Positions 1-9,753 are shown, counted from the stretch's first letter. The stretch is 64,000 nt of DNA from Microbacterium sp. MF43 (GCF_012847295.1 NZ_JABBDY010000002.1:682001-746000), one strand, 5' to 3'. Program-made: numbers and translations. The notes: generated by a model from the sequence alone, not told the origin.

Positions 1-43
1 CGATGGACACGCCCTCGGCGATCGCCTCCGCGGTCTTGCCCAT
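1..43 (-). CDS. 5' end of an unidentified minus-strand gene running off the left edge
   Basis: A minus-strand ATG at 43-41 is preceded by a textbook Shine-Dalgarno GGAGGTG (complement of 46-52) and opens a frame reading MGKTAEAIAEGVSI to the window edge. The ribosome-binding site and the absence of any other use for this stretch support a real start. Fourteen residues are too few to assign a family. It would be divergent from the short-chain dehydrogenase at 135. Confidence 0.45.
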   Translation of the reverse strand, partial: MGKTAEAIAEGVSI

Positions 44-134
44 CGCACCTCCCGTATCGAGGCTAGCGTCCGCAGGTGCCCGCGATGTCCGCGAGAATCG
101 TAGACGCGGGTCGACGACGACGAGGGGGACGGTC

Positions 135-986
135 ATGGCGCGGATGCGACGACTGGAGGTGCGCGGCAGGACCACGGTGATCACCGGAGCGGCGAGCGGA
201 ATGGGCGCCGAGGTCGCACGGGAGCTGGACCGGCGCGGCGCGCGTCTCGCGCTCCTGGATCGCAACGCCGAGGGCCTGTCGACACTGGCCGGCGAGCTCT
301 CCGGCACCGGACACACCAGCCACGTGATCGACCTCACCGACGATGCCGCCGTCTTCTCACTGGCGGGCGAGATCGAGGCATCCCACCCGCGCGTCCAGGC
401 CCTGATCACATGCGCCGGGTCGTCGATGCTGGGCAGCATCGATCAGCTCACCATGGCCGAGATGCGCTGGCTCATGGACGTGAACCTGTGGGGCACCGTC
501 AACATCACGAAGGCCCTTCTCCCCGCGCTGCGCACAGCGCCCGCGGCGCACATCACACACCTCGTGAGCATCTACGGCCTCGCCGCGCCCGCGGGACGCA
601 TCCCCTATGCGATGAGCAAGTTCGCCGTACGCGGCTTCACGGAGTCGCTGCGCCACGAGCTCGAACGCACCTCGGTGTCTGTCGGCGCGATCTACCCCGC
701 GGGCGTCAAGACCGGGATCATCCTGCACGGCCGCTACGCCGCCGCGATCGAACCGGCGGTCGCGCAGCGGGCCGCCACCGCACAGGCCGCGATGTACCAC
801 ACCGACCCCGCGGACGCCGCGGCGCGCATCGTCGAGGCCACCGTCCGACGACGCGCGCGCACGATGGTGGGCCGCGAGGCGCGCCTGGTCGACATCCTGT
901 CGCGGGTCGCGCCCACCCGGTACTGGGCGCCGATGCGCCGCCCGCTGCGGGCAGCCATCGACACGACGACGCCCGTGGAGCCCTGA
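135..986 (+). CDS. Short-chain dehydrogenase/reductase (SDR)
   Basis: Probable cytoplasmic NAD(P)-dependent oxidoreductase of 283 residues. The Rossmann cofactor motif TGAASGMG lies at residues 17-24. An NAG-like ITCAGS is near residue 93, the catalytic Ser is at about 145, and the YxxxK pair is Tyr158/Lys162 (PYAMSKFAV). The substrate is unknown; classical SDRs act on sugars, steroids, fatty acyl groups or alcohols. I chose the ATG at 135 because AGGGGGAC lies 5 bases upstream; the frame is open further 5' but has no ribosome-binding site there. The C-terminal tail after residue 245 is rich in Arg, as in SDRs that associate with membranes. No operon partner is evident on this strand. Confidence 0.85.
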   Translation: MARMRRLEVRGRTTVITGAASGMGAEVARELDRRGARLALLDRNAEGLSTLAGELSGTGHTSHVIDLTDDAAVFSLAGEIEASHPRVQALITCAGSSMLGSIDQLTMAEMRWLMDVNLWGTVNITKALLPALRTAPAAHITHLVSIYGLAAPAGRIPYAMSKFAVRGFTESLRHELERTSVSVGAIYPAGVKTGIILHGRYAAAIEPAVAQRAATAQAAMYHTDPADAAARIVEATVRRRARTMVGREARLVDILSRVAPTRYWAPMRRPLRAAIDTTTPVEP

Positions 987-1095
987 GCCGCGAATTCCCG
1001 CCCTTAGCAATGTCGGCCGCCCGGCGCAAGACGCTTATTCCGCGCACGGCATGGGCCTAGCGTCAAGGACACGATCCTTCACGAAGGGAGCTGTC

Positions 1096-1293
1096 ATGGG
1101 ATTCATGGACGACGCGAAGCAGACCGCGGAAGCCGTCGGCGAGAAGATCAAGGACACGTGGGAGGACACCTCCGACCGTGTCGGCGACAAGCTCGACGAG
1201 ATGAAAGCCGACGCCGAAGTGAGGAAGGCGGAGGCCGAGCGCGACTCGGTGCACGCTCGCAACGACATCAAGGAGGATCTGCGGGACAACTGA
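1096..1293 (+). CDS. Small CsbD-like stress protein
   Basis: A 65-residue, highly charged, Lys/Glu/Asp-rich protein predicted to be almost entirely helical, beginning MGFMDDAKQTAEAVGEKIKD. Composition and repeat spacing match small CsbD-type general-stress proteins that are common in actinobacteria; their molecular function is not established. The start at 1096 has GAAGGGAG five bases upstream. The longer frame from 1051 adds residues with no ribosome-binding site. A strong hairpin terminator follows at 1332-1359, so it is probably monocistronic. Family assignment is by composition and likeness only. Confidence 0.7.
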   Translation: MGFMDDAKQTAEAVGEKIKDTWEDTSDRVGDKLDEMKADAEVRKAEAERDSVHARNDIKEDLRDN

Positions 1294-1331
1294 TCCGCAG
1301 ACTCCGCCGCGGTTCCCGCGGCACCCGGCCG

Positions 1332-1359
1332 GAAGGGCCCCGCAGTGCCGGGGCCCTTC
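1332..1359 (+). terminator. Hairpin terminator after the CsbD-like gene
   Basis: An 11-bp perfect stem, GAAGGGCCCCG (1332-1342) pairing with 1349-1359 around the loop CAGTGC, lies 38 bases after the stop codon. No long T run follows, as is usual for high-GC actinobacteria. Confidence 0.75.
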
Positions 1360-1448
1360 GTCGTATCGGCCGCGGTCCAAACCGATCCGTCGAAGGATCC
1401 GAACAACACCCAGATGCGGCATCCGCCGCCAGAACAGGAGGAACGCTC

Positions 1449-1868
1449 ATGCGCTCGTCACCGAATCGCCTCGTCGCCACGATCTTCGGCGCCGTCTACC
1501 TCGTCGTCGGAGCGCTGGGCTTCGCCGTCACCGGCGGCGTCGGCTTCATCGCGACCGAGGGCGGACTGCTCCTCGGCATCTTCGAGGTCAACCCGCTGCA
1601 CAACATCGCGCACCTGCTGATCGGCGCCGCGCTGCTCATCGCGGGCCTCAGCAACGTGCGCGCCGCCAAGACCGTGAACATCATCATCGGTGCGGCCTAC
1701 CTGCTGCTGGGCGTCGTCGGGTTCTTCCTCGACGGAACCGCGCTGAACATCCTCGCGCTCAACACGTTCGACCACTTCCTGCACCTCGCCAGCGCGCTGG
1801 TGCTGCTGGGTGTGGGCCTGGGTGCGGAGCGCACCGTCCGCTCCGACGTCCCCGGACGCACGGTCTGA
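1449..1868 (+). CDS. DUF4383 family membrane protein
   Basis: A 139-residue integral membrane protein with four hydrophobic segments at about residues 7-27, 45-63, 70-92 and 105-128. Short loops carry NPLHNIAHLLIG and TFDHFLHLAS. Paired His residues next to membrane segments 2 and 4 are characteristic of DUF4383, a family of unknown function frequent in actinobacteria. The start at 1449 is preceded by AGGAGGAA with 5-base spacing, which makes it certain over the upstream open frame. The next membrane-protein gene follows after 10 bases, so the two are probably co-transcribed. Confidence 0.85.
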   Translation: MRSSPNRLVATIFGAVYLVVGALGFAVTGGVGFIATEGGLLLGIFEVNPLHNIAHLLIGAALLIAGLSNVRAAKTVNIIIGAAYLLLGVVGFFLDGTALNILALNTFDHFLHLASALVLLGVGLGAERTVRSDVPGRTV

Positions 1869-1878
1869 CGTCGAGCGC

Positions 1879-2451
1879 ATGAGCACCGCGATCACCACGA
1901 CGCAGCTCCCGTCCGGAGCGTCCCCACGGGCGCCCCGGACGGGGCTTCGCGGGGCTGCCGCATCCTGGGCCGCCGTCGCCGCGTGGGGCGCGGGGCTCAT
2001 CCAGCTCGCGGTCGGCGCCGGAGCGCTGCCGCAGGGCGGTGCCGCCCGGGGGGCCGGCATCGCCCTGCTCGCGCTCGGGGCCGCCGCACTCGTATGGGGG
2101 GCGACGACGCTCGCCCGCGGACGCATCGTCGTCCCGCGGGCGGGCGTCGCCGGCGCGCTTCTCGGCATCACCGCCGCGACTGTCGCGCTCGCAGCCGATC
2201 CGGTCCGAACGAGCGTGATCGCCGTCGCTGCCGCGGTCGCGCTCCTCCTGTCGATCGCGCTGGCCTGCGCCGGTCGCATGCGCGCGCTGGCGCGGGGCGG
2301 ATCGGATGCCTCACCCCCGCGGCTCTGGGCGATCCTGGTCGCCGCAGTGCTCGTCGCCGGCCTCGTCACCCCCGCGCTGGGCGCGACCGAGGCGGGCCGG
2401 AACGCGACCGGTCACGGAACACACGGGGTCGTCGACCCCGGCCATCACTGA
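1879..2451 (+). CDS. Small polytopic membrane protein of unknown function
   Basis: A 190-residue Ala-rich protein with hydrophobic stretches at roughly residues 28-48, 55-75, 85-103, 107-127 and 148-165, ending in a His-rich tail (GHGTHGVVDPGHH). It starts 10 bases after the DUF4383 gene and probably shares its transcript. The ATG at 1879 has only a weak GAGCG upstream, so translation may depend on coupling. The terminal His/Gly segment could bind metal, but that is speculation. I do not recognise a named family. Confidence 0.65.
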   Translation: MSTAITTTQLPSGASPRAPRTGLRGAAASWAAVAAWGAGLIQLAVGAGALPQGGAARGAGIALLALGAAALVWGATTLARGRIVVPRAGVAGALLGITAATVALAADPVRTSVIAVAAAVALLLSIALACAGRMRALARGGSDASPPRLWAILVAAVLVAGLVTPALGATEAGRNATGHGTHGVVDPGHH

Positions 2452-2458
2452 GGCGGTG

Positions 2459-2473
2459 CCGCCGTATCGGCGG
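2459..2473. terminator. Possible short hairpin between convergent genes
   Basis: CCGCCG-TAT-CGGCGG forms a 6-bp stem just after the stop codon at 2451 and before the converging 3' end at 2543. It is flanked by an outer AGGCGG/CCGCCT pair. Short, with no T run, so only a weak terminator candidate. Confidence 0.3.
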
Positions 2474-2542
2474 GTCGAGGGTGCCGCCTGATCCGCCGGT
2501 GCGGCGATGGTGGGGCGGTGCCTCTCCTCCCGGATCGGATGG

Positions 2543-3487
2543 TCAGCCGATGGCTCCGATGCGCCACGACGCCTGCGACTGCGCGCCCGGCTCGAGCGTG
2601 ATGAGTCCGCTGTCGTAGCTGTAGGCCGCATCGTTGAACGCATCGGGCGCGCACGTCATGGGCTCGACCGCGAGGCCGAGGCGACTCTGCGCCGGGTCGG
2701 GCTTGTCGGCCGTGTGGATCTGCACCCACGGACACGAGGCATCCCACGACATCTCGACGCCTGACCCGCCGTCCGCTGTGAGGCGGACGGTGGCGTAGCC
2801 GGACTCATCGCGCAGAAGACCCGAGTACGCGTGGTCGATCTCGACGCCGCCGATGCCGCGGGCCGAGCGGAAGTCGAACCGCGCGGGGTCGTCGGCGTCG
2901 ACCGCGACGAGGTCGGTCGGGATGAGGCGGTCAGGCGTCACCGCGAGCACGTCGGTCGCCGGCAGTTCGAGCGTCCACTGGTCGACGAGCCCCTCGCCGG
3001 CAACGAGGTACGGATGCGGACCGGTGCCCCACGGAGCGGCCTCGTCGCTCTCGTTGCGGGCGGTGACCGTCTGCGTGAGGCCGTCGGGCCCGAGCGAGAA
3101 GGTCGTCGTCACGACGACGCGCCACGGGTATCCCGTCTGCGGCTGGATGACCGCGGAGAGTGTCACGTGGTCGGGCCCCTTGTCGACGGCCTCGAAGTCC
3201 AGCCACGATGCCAGTCCGTGCAGGGCGTGAGCGCGGGCCGGCTCGGTGAGCGCGACCTGCCGCTCCACGCCGCCGAAGCTGTAGCGCCCGTCGACGATCC
3301 GGTTCGGCCAGGGAGCGAGCGTCGCGCCGCGGTAGGACGGGCGCACCTCGTCGGCGCCGAACGGCACGACCAGGTCACGCCCGCGATGCGTCAGGGACCG
3401 GAGGGTCGCGCCGATGCTGGCGATGACCGCCTCGTAATCGCCTGCGCGGAGGGCGTGCTGCGTACCGGACATCGGGATTCGTGCCAT
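2543..3487 (-). CDS. galM: Aldose 1-epimerase (mutarotase)
   Basis: A 314-residue galactose-mutarotase-fold enzyme that interconverts alpha and beta anomers of free aldoses in the cytoplasm. Family signatures: the substrate-binding segment RGATLAPWPNRI near residue 55, the catalytic His in TGPHPYL (about residue 155), the Asp in the IDHAYSG segment, and the catalytic Glu in LAVEPMTC near residue 285. Length fits the family (300-350). It is the last gene of the arabinose operon and follows the GH43 gene after a strong hairpin (3539-3578), which may reduce its expression. In this context it plausibly equilibrates L-arabinose anomers released by inverting or retaining glycosidases before AraA acts. 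Confidence 0.88.
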   Translation of the reverse strand: MARIPMSGTQHALRAGDYEAVIASIGATLRSLTHRGRDLVVPFGADEVRPSYRGATLAPWPNRIVDGRYSFGGVERQVALTEPARAHALHGLASWLDFEAVDKGPDHVTLSAVIQPQTGYPWRVVVTTTFSLGPDGLTQTVTARNESDEAAPWGTGPHPYLVAGEGLVDQWTLELPATDVLAVTPDRLIPTDLVAVDADDPARFDFRSARGIGGVEIDHAYSGLLRDESGYATVRLTADGGSGVEMSWDASCPWVQIHTADKPDPAQSRLGLAVEPMTCAPDAFNDAAYSYDSGLITLEPGAQSQASWRIGAIG

Positions 3488-3538
3488 GGAGGGGTCCCCT
3501 GAAGGTGGTGGATGGAGGCGGTCCCAGTATCGCGTGAG

Positions 3539-3578
3539 CGGCGCAGGTCCCGCGAACGGAGTCGCGGGACCTGCGCCG
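3539..3578 (-). terminator. Strong hairpin after the first GH43 gene
   Basis: A 17-bp perfect stem (3539-3555 with 3562-3578) around the loop ACGGAG lies directly downstream of the GH43 stop codon on the minus strand and just upstream of galM. It could end most transcripts of the operon, stabilise upstream mRNA, or both. Confidence 0.8.
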
Positions 3579-3584
3579 TGCGTC

Positions 3585-6563
3585 CTACTGGCAGGTGGCG
3601 GCGGCGACCGTCACGGTCGACGCGTGCGTGCGCCCGTCGGTCGCGGTGCCGATGATGCTCACGGGGTCGGCCGCGATCGATGCGGCGCGGGTCGTGAAGC
3701 TCGCCGAGGCGGTCTTGCCCGCCGCGACGGTCAGCGTCTTGCTGCCGTAGCGGCCGGCGACCGTCACGGTGGCCGTGACAGCGTCGGCGTTGGTGACGCT
3801 GACGATCTCGGTCACCTTGCCCGCCACGCAGCGCGTCGTGCCGGTCGCTGTCAGTTCGAGGCCGAACGTCACGGCCGGTGAGGTCGACGGGGTGACCAGG
3901 TTGTCGGAGTAGCCGTCGTATCGCGCCGTCACGGACGAGACGCCCGCAGGCACCTCGACGCTCGCCGCGCCCTCGTCGAGGGTGACCGTCCTGCTCCAGT
4001 CGCCGCCCGAGAACGTGACCGTGCCGGCGACCTGGCCCTTGTCCGCCGCAGCGACCTCGGCGGTGGCCGTGCGTCCGTCGGCGGTGAGCGTGGTCGTCGA
4101 GCCGACGGCCTTCACGTCGGTCCATCCGCGCATCGCGTCGAGCACGGTCTTGGTGACGCTCACGAACGCGCCGTGGCGAGGGCTGGCGGGAAGGCCGCCG
4201 GCCGGACGCACGACCCACTCCGCGCGCTGCGACAGGCGGTTCGACTGCTCGCTCGAGGCGATCGCCGCACCGGTCGTCACGAAGGCGCGGTAGCCCCCGG
4301 CGCTGTAGTTGTCCACGAGGAACACGTAGCCGTCGCCGGTGTTGTTCGGGTCGCCCTCGTTCAGCTTGACGATCTCAGGCCCCTCGCCGGCCTGACCGGT
4401 CTCGAGGGTCGTCATGCGCGTGTCGGTCAGCTGCCACGTCGTCTCGGGGTCGGCCGACCAGTTCGACGAGGTCGTGGGGGCCGTGAGGACCTTCGAGCGC
4501 TCGAGGAAGATGTCCTTCCCTGCCTCGAGGGTTCCGGCGGCGCCGCCCTCCTCGTTCTTGGTGAACCGGTAGTAGTAATCCCCGATCTTGGTGACGGTGG
4601 AGTCGATGCGGGCGTAGCCGGTGTCCTGCCAGGTGGCCGGCGGGTACGTGAACGTCTTGAAGTCGCGCGTCAGGACGTAGAACATGCGGGCGTAGAGCTT
4701 GTCGCTGTTCGTGTGGGTGGCGTCCGAGTACAGGCGCGACGCGAAGAACACCACGTACGACTGCAGCTCGTCATCCCAGTAGGCCTCGGGGGCCCACGTC
4801 ATGCCGGCCTCGGGCTGGTTGATCGTGATGCCGGCGTTCTGACCGTTCGTCCGGGACCAGTGCACGAGGTCGGTCGACTCCCACACCTCGATCTTGAGGC
4901 TGCCGTTGGACTGCGCGGGGCCCCATCCGGTGCCGCAGCTGATGCAGAGATCGGTGGCGACCATGTAGTACTTGTCGCCGTCCTTCGACCGCAGGATGTA
5001 CGGGTCGCGCAGGCCCTTGGTGTCGGCGGTGGACGTGATCACCGCGTTGCCGCCGTTGACCGGGGAGAACGTGAAGAAGTCGTTGCCCGACGTCGCCGCC
5101 TGGTAGATCTTCTCGTCGCCGTCCGACTTGAAGTACGCCGCGGCGTATCCGGCGTCAGGAGCCCAGCGACCCACCTCGGCCACCGTCACGTCGAACGTCC
5201 GCTGCGCGGTCTGGCCGTTCAGCGTGGCGGTCGCAGTCAGCGTGACCTCGCGGTCGCCCTCACCGTACGCGGGACGCGAGACGAGCCCGCCGCCGCGGAA
5301 GGGGTCGGCGGCACCGACGGCCGGGGCCTGGTACGAGGCATCCGTCGGCGTGACCAGCGCGGGATCCGACGACGTCCACGTGATCGACGCGCCGTTGACG
5401 GCACCCTTCGTGGCCAACGGCAGGTTCTCGGTGGTGCGGGCCGCGAGCGAGATCGCGTCGAGATCGGCAGCCACGTTCGGCGCGAGCACCGTCACGTCGA
5501 ACGTCAGCGTCGAGCCGAGAGACGTGGAGGCGGTCAGCGTCGCGGTGGCATTCTCGGTGATGGTCCGAGAGACCACGCCGGTCGTCGAGATGAGCGACGG
5601 GTTCGACGACGACCACGCGAGCGTGACGCCGTTGACCGACGCCGGAAGCGTCAGGTTGCTCGAGACGCTGTCGAGCGAGGGGTTGGCACCGAGCATCGCC
5701 GCAAGCACCTCGCCGCGCAGCAGCGCCGCGGTGGCCGCCGACTTCTCGGCGGCCGTCGGCATGCTCGACGAGACCTCCTCGGAGGTCAGCGCCACATCCC
5801 AGATCTTCACGTCGGAGACGTCGGCGCGCAGCAGCGCGTCGCCCTGGTACAGCGAGCGGCCGAGGTAGCCGAGCACGTTGCCGGCGGGGATGATCGAGCT
5901 GAGCGACCGCGTGTGCGTCAGCGTCGAGATGACGGCGCCGTCGCGGTACAGCGTGAGCGTGCTGCCCGAGCCGACCATCGTCAGGGTGGTGAAGCCGGGG
6001 TTCAGTCCGCCACCGGCGGGCATGCGGGTCTCGCCGTTGTCGGTGCCGCTCTTCACGCGGATCGCCGCGAGCACCTGGTTCGTGTATCCGCCCTGCGCCG
6101 ACCGCGGGCTCAGGAAGATGTGGTTCCCGAGCTGCGTCGTGTTCCACGGACCGACGCCGTCGCCGATGACCCAGCCGAAGTGGTTCGCCGACGTCTGCGT
6201 GGTGACCGTGTACTCGACCGTGAAGTCGTTGTCCGTGCCGGTGATGAGCCCCTTGGGGAGCGCGGCGTACCCATCGGCCTTGAAGCGCAGCACGTCGTCA
6301 CCGCCCGCGTCTGCGAACGACGCGTCGGTGAACCCGGTCAGCGCCGCGTGGCGTGCGTTGCCCGACACATCGAGCAGCGACGTGCCGGAGTGCGACATGT
6401 CGTAGTGCGCGGTCGGCGCCGGCACGACGGCGGCGTTCGCGGCCAGCGGGGCGGTGAAGCCCATGACCGAGACCGCGAGTGCGGCGGTGACGGATGCCGC
6501 GATCGCGCGGCGCCCGGAGCGCCGACGCGATACGCGCGTGGACGGGTATGGCTGTGGTCTCAT
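3585..6563 (-). CDS. Secreted GH43 family arabinan-active glycosidase with LamG, Ig-like and C-terminal Cys module
   Basis: A 992-residue exported enzyme, probably cleaving alpha-L-arabinofuranosyl linkages. A Sec signal peptide (basic RRRSGRR, then a hydrophobic core ending ANA-AV) occupies residues 1-45. A concanavalin/LamG-type domain spans about 48-260, and two atrophied bacterial Ig-like domains 270-460. The GH43 five-bladed propeller (about 465-815) has the base Asp520 in GLRDPYI, the pKa-modulating Asp654 in RIDSTV and the acid Glu727 in AGEGPE. A beta domain follows, then the shared module from Arg911 (RCVAGK) to the final Cys-Gln. This is the only one of the seven modules ending in CQ, not CG. 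The ATG at 6563 has GAGGGGGC upstream. It follows araA by 37 bases, so it belongs to the arabinose operon. Confidence 0.85.
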   Translation of the reverse strand: MRPQPYPSTRVSRRRSGRRAIAASVTAALAVSVMGFTAPLAANAAVVPAPTAHYDMSHSGTSLLDVSGNARHAALTGFTDASFADAGGDDVLRFKADGYAALPKGLITGTDNDFTVEYTVTTQTSANHFGWVIGDGVGPWNTTQLGNHIFLSPRSAQGGYTNQVLAAIRVKSGTDNGETRMPAGGGLNPGFTTLTMVGSGSTLTLYRDGAVISTLTHTRSLSSIIPAGNVLGYLGRSLYQGDALLRADVSDVKIWDVALTSEEVSSSMPTAAEKSAATAALLRGEVLAAMLGANPSLDSVSSNLTLPASVNGVTLAWSSSNPSLISTTGVVSRTITENATATLTASTSLGSTLTFDVTVLAPNVAADLDAISLAARTTENLPLATKGAVNGASITWTSSDPALVTPTDASYQAPAVGAADPFRGGGLVSRPAYGEGDREVTLTATATLNGQTAQRTFDVTVAEVGRWAPDAGYAAAYFKSDGDEKIYQAATSGNDFFTFSPVNGGNAVITSTADTKGLRDPYILRSKDGDKYYMVATDLCISCGTGWGPAQSNGSLKIEVWESTDLVHWSRTNGQNAGITINQPEAGMTWAPEAYWDDELQSYVVFFASRLYSDATHTNSDKLYARMFYVLTRDFKTFTYPPATWQDTGYARIDSTVTKIGDYYYRFTKNEEGGAAGTLEAGKDIFLERSKVLTAPTTSSNWSADPETTWQLTDTRMTTLETGQAGEGPEIVKLNEGDPNNTGDGYVFLVDNYSAGGYRAFVTTGAAIASSEQSNRLSQRAEWVVRPAGGLPASPRHGAFVSVTKTVLDAMRGWTDVKAVGSTTTLTADGRTATAEVAAADKGQVAGTVTFSGGDWSRTVTLDEGAASVEVPAGVSSVTARYDGYSDNLVTPSTSPAVTFGLELTATGTTRCVAGKVTEIVSVTNADAVTATVTVAGRYGSKTLTVAAGKTASASFTTRAASIAADPVSIIGTATDGRTHASTVTVAAATCQ

Positions 6564-6600
6564 CGGTGAGCCCCCTCGGGTCGGGTTTGTCGTGACTCGC

Positions 6601-8112
6601 TCAGATGCCCTGGGCGAGTCGGTAGTACGCCTGGTTCCACCGCAGCTCGCGCTGGAACGAGCGCACGGTGGTGTCTTCGTCGATGACGACGAGTTCGGTC
6701 TTGGCGATCTCGGCGAAGTCGCGGAACACCTCGATGCCCACCGCGGTGGTCATCACGGTGTGGTGGGCGGCGCCGGCGGCGAGCCAGCACGCGGCGCTCG
6801 TGGCGAAGTCGGGTGCCGGCTCCCAGACCGCGCGGCCGACGGGCAGCTTGGGCAGGTCGGGGGCGTCGACGTTCGTGACGACGTTCGCGACGAGGCGGAA
6901 CCGGTCGCGCATGTCGCTCATCGCCACGACCAGGGCGGGGCCGGGGTCGGCGGTGAAGACCAGGCGCACCGGGTCGTCCTTGCCGCCGATGCCGAGCTGG
7001 TGCACCTCCAGGCGCGGCGTGGCCGTGGTCAGCGAGGGCGAGACCTCGAGCATGTGGGCGCCGAGGATGCGCTCCGAGCCGGGGACGAGGTCGTAGGTGT
7101 AGTCCTCCATGAGCGACGCTCCGCCCGGCAGGCCCGCGCCCATGACGTTGGCCACGCGGACGAGGATCGCGGTCTTCCAGTCGCCCTCGGCGCCGAACCC
7201 GTAGCCCTCGGCCATGAGACGCTGCACCGCGAGACCGGGCAGCTGCTTGAGCGCGCCGAGGTCTTCGAACGAGGTCGTGAACGCACCGAAGCCGCCCTCC
7301 TCCAGGAACGAGCGCAACCCGAGCTCGATCGCGGCGCCGTCGCGCAGCGACTGGTGCCGCTCCGCGCCGGGCGTGAGCTCGTCGGCCACGTCGTAGCTGT
7401 CGAGGTAGACCTGCACGAGCGCGTCGATGTCGGCATCCGCGACCTGCTCGACCGCCTCGACGAGCTCGTTGACGCCCCACGTGTTCACCTGCACCCCGAA
7501 ACGCAGCTCCGCCTCGGTCTTGTCCCCCTCGGTGACCGCGACGTAGCGCATGTTGTCGCCGAACCGGGCGAGCTTGAGGGTGCGCGCGGCGGCCCAGCCG
7601 GCCGCGGCGCGCTGCCAGTCCTCGACCTGCGCCACCACGGCCGGGGTCGACACGTGACCGACGACGGTCTTGCGGGCCACGCCGAGCCGGGTCTGGATGT
7701 ACCCGAACTCGCGGTCGCCGTGCGCGGCCTGGTTCAGGTTCATGAAGTCGAAATCGATCTCCGCCCACGGCAGCTCCACGTTGGCCTGCGTGTGCAGGTG
7801 CAGCAACGGCTTCGCCAGCGCATCCAGACCCGCGATCCACATCTTCGCCGGGCTGAAAGTGTGCATCCACGCGATCACGCCGATCACGTCATCACGCCCG
7901 TTGACCTCGAGAGCGAGGCGCCGGATCGAGTCGGAATCCTTCAGCACCGGCTTCCACACCACCTTCACCGGCAGCCCGGCCAACCCCTCGGCGACCGCCT
8001 GCGACTGCTCGGCGACCTGACGCAGCGTCTCCTCGCCGTACAGGTTCTGACTGCCGGTGACGAACCACACCTCGTACTGATCGAGAGAGGTCTGGAGAGG
8101 CTGACGGGTCAT
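6601..8112 (-). CDS. araA: L-arabinose isomerase
   Basis: Cytoplasmic, Mn-dependent isomerisation of L-arabinose to L-ribulose, the first step of the phosphorylated arabinose pathway. The 503-residue length matches the family (about 500). Signatures are [12 protein letters not shown] at the N terminus and [13 protein letters not shown]. The four metal ligands known from the E. coli enzyme are recognisable: Glu in GFGAEGDWK, Glu in LMEDYTYDL, His in ILGAHMLEV and His in [16 protein letters not shown] lies upstream of the ATG at 8112. The gene sits 36 bases downstream of araB in the order araD-araB-araA. Confidence 0.97.
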   Translation of the reverse strand: MTRQPLQTSLDQYEVWFVTGSQNLYGEETLRQVAEQSQAVAEGLAGLPVKVVWKPVLKDSDSIRRLALEVNGRDDVIGVIAWMHTFSPAKMWIAGLDALAKPLLHLHTQANVELPWAEIDFDFMNLNQAAHGDREFGYIQTRLGVARKTVVGHVSTPAVVAQVEDWQRAAAGWAAARTLKLARFGDNMRYVAVTEGDKTEAELRFGVQVNTWGVNELVEAVEQVADADIDALVQVYLDSYDVADELTPGAERHQSLRDGAAIELGLRSFLEEGGFGAFTTSFEDLGALKQLPGLAVQRLMAEGYGFGAEGDWKTAILVRVANVMGAGLPGGASLMEDYTYDLVPGSERILGAHMLEVSPSLTTATPRLEVHQLGIGGKDDPVRLVFTADPGPALVVAMSDMRDRFRLVANVVTNVDAPDLPKLPVGRAVWEPAPDFATSAACWLAAGAAHHTVMTTAVGIEVFRDFAEIAKTELVVIDEDTTVRSFQRELRWNQAYYRLAQGI

Positions 8113-8148
8113 TGCGGGGTCCTTTTGGGTTCTTGCGGGGTGGGGGGA

Positions 8149-9753
8149 TCAGAGGGCGGTGACGGCTGCGGACTCGACGGCGAGCCCGGCGCGATAGCGG
8201 CTGAGATAGGCCGCGAACCCGGGAACGTCCTCGGGGTCGGGCTCGGCTGTCTCGAACGAGGCCGCGCCGAAGACGCGCTCACGCAGGTAGGCGTCGAGGC
8301 TGAGGTCGCCGGCAGCGGACACGTAGGCGGCGAGCACGGCGATCCCCCAGGCGCCGCCCTCCGATGCGGTGTCGGCAACCGCGACGGGCGCGTTCAGCGC
8401 ACCGGCGAGGAAGCGCTGTGCGACGCCGGCGGTGCGGAAGATGCCGCCGTGCGCATACATGCGGTCGAGTGCCACGCCCTCGTCTTCGAGCACGCGCATC
8501 CCCAGCGCGAGCGTGCCGAAGACACCGTAAAGCTGCGCACGCATGAAGTTCGCGAGCGTGAAGCGGCTGTCGGGGGTGCGGACGGCGAGCGGCCGCCCCT
8601 CCGTGAGCCCGGCGATCGGCTCGCCGGCCAGGTGGTTGTACGCCAGCAGGCCGCCGGCATCCGGATCGCCGTCCAGCGCCTCGCGGAAGAGCGCGCCGAA
8701 CACCTCGTCGGCCGCCAGGCCGGCACCCGTCACGGACGCGAAACGGTCGAACAGGCCCACCCACGCGGCGAGCTCGCTCGCGCCGTTGTTGCAGTGCACC
8801 ATCGCGACCGGATCGCCCGCGGGCGTCGTCACGATGTCGAGCTCGTGGTGCACGCGCTCGAGCGGGCGCTCCAGGACGACCATCGCGAAGATGCTCGTGC
8901 CGGCGCTGACGTTGCCCGTGCGGGGGGCCACCGAGCAGGTGGCGACCATGCCGGTGCCGGCGTCGCCCTCGGGCGGGCACAGCACAGCGCCGGGGCGCAG
9001 CGCGCCGGTGGGATCGAGCAGCTCAGCCCCTTCCGCCGTGAGCTCTCCGGCCGCCTCACCGGCGGCCAGCACCTCGGGGAGAAGCTGCTGGAGCTCGAGG
9101 CCGTAGGCGCGCTCGGTGACGAGCCGGTCGAACTTCTCGAGCAGTTTCGCGTCGTAGTCGTGGGTGGCGGGGTCGATCGGGAACATGCCCGATGCGTCTC
9201 CGACGCCGAGCACCTTGCGCCCGGTGAGCTTCCAGTGGACGTAGCCGGCGAGCGTCGTGAAGAAGCGCACCCGCGAGACGTGGGGTTCTTCATCCAGCAC
9301 CGCCTGGTAGAGGTGGGCGATCGACCAGCGCAGCGGGATGTTCACGCCGAACAGCTCCGACAGCACCGCCGCCGAGCGCTCGGTGTTGGTGTTGCGCCAC
9401 GTGCGGAACGGCGTGAGCAGCTCCCCGTCCCCGTCGAACGCGAGGTACCCGTGCATCATCGCCGAGACGCCGATCGCGGCCACCGACTCCAGCGCGACGC
9501 CATGGCGGGTGCGCACGTCGGCGACCAGATCCGCGTACGCGGCCTGCAGGCCCGACCACACGTCGTCGAGCGCATACGTCCACATCCGGTCGACGAAGCT
9601 GTTCTCCCACGCGTGGCTTCCCACCGCGAGCACCGTCGAGGGGTCGTCGGCGAGCACCAGGCACGCCTTGATGCGGGTCGAGCCGAGCTCGATTCCCAGC
9701 ACGGCACGACCGTCACGGAGAGCGGATGCCGCGGCATCCGTCGTCACGCTCAC
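8149..9753 (-). CDS. araB: Ribulokinase (FGGY family)
   Basis: Phosphorylates L-ribulose to L-ribulose-5-phosphate with ATP. The 534-residue protein has the FGGY-kinase N-terminal phosphate loop (GIELGSTRIKACLV, residues 19-32), a substrate-contact region around SAMMHGYLAF and TWRNTNTERS, the Gly-rich NVSAGTSIFAMV, and the C-terminal ATPase segment AHGGIFRTAGVAQRF followed by TASEGGAWGIA. FGGY sequences alone do not fix the sugar; neighbouring araA and araD make ribulokinase the natural call. Translation begins at a GTG (9753) that overlaps the araD stop by four bases (GTGA), giving translational coupling. Confidence 0.95.
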   Translation of the reverse strand: MSVTTDAAASALRDGRAVLGIELGSTRIKACLVLADDPSTVLAVGSHAWENSFVDRMWTYALDDVWSGLQAAYADLVADVRTRHGVALESVAAIGVSAMMHGYLAFDGDGELLTPFRTWRNTNTERSAAVLSELFGVNIPLRWSIAHLYQAVLDEEPHVSRVRFFTTLAGYVHWKLTGRKVLGVGDASGMFPIDPATHDYDAKLLEKFDRLVTERAYGLELQQLLPEVLAAGEAAGELTAEGAELLDPTGALRPGAVLCPPEGDAGTGMVATCSVAPRTGNVSAGTSIFAMVVLERPLERVHHELDIVTTPAGDPVAMVHCNNGASELAAWVGLFDRFASVTGAGLAADEVFGALFREALDGDPDAGGLLAYNHLAGEPIAGLTEGRPLAVRTPDSRFTLANFMRAQLYGVFGTLALGMRVLEDEGVALDRMYAHGGIFRTAGVAQRFLAGALNAPVAVADTASEGGAWGIAVLAAYVSAAGDLSLDAYLRERVFGAASFETAEPDPEDVPGFAAYLSRYRAGLAVESAAVTAL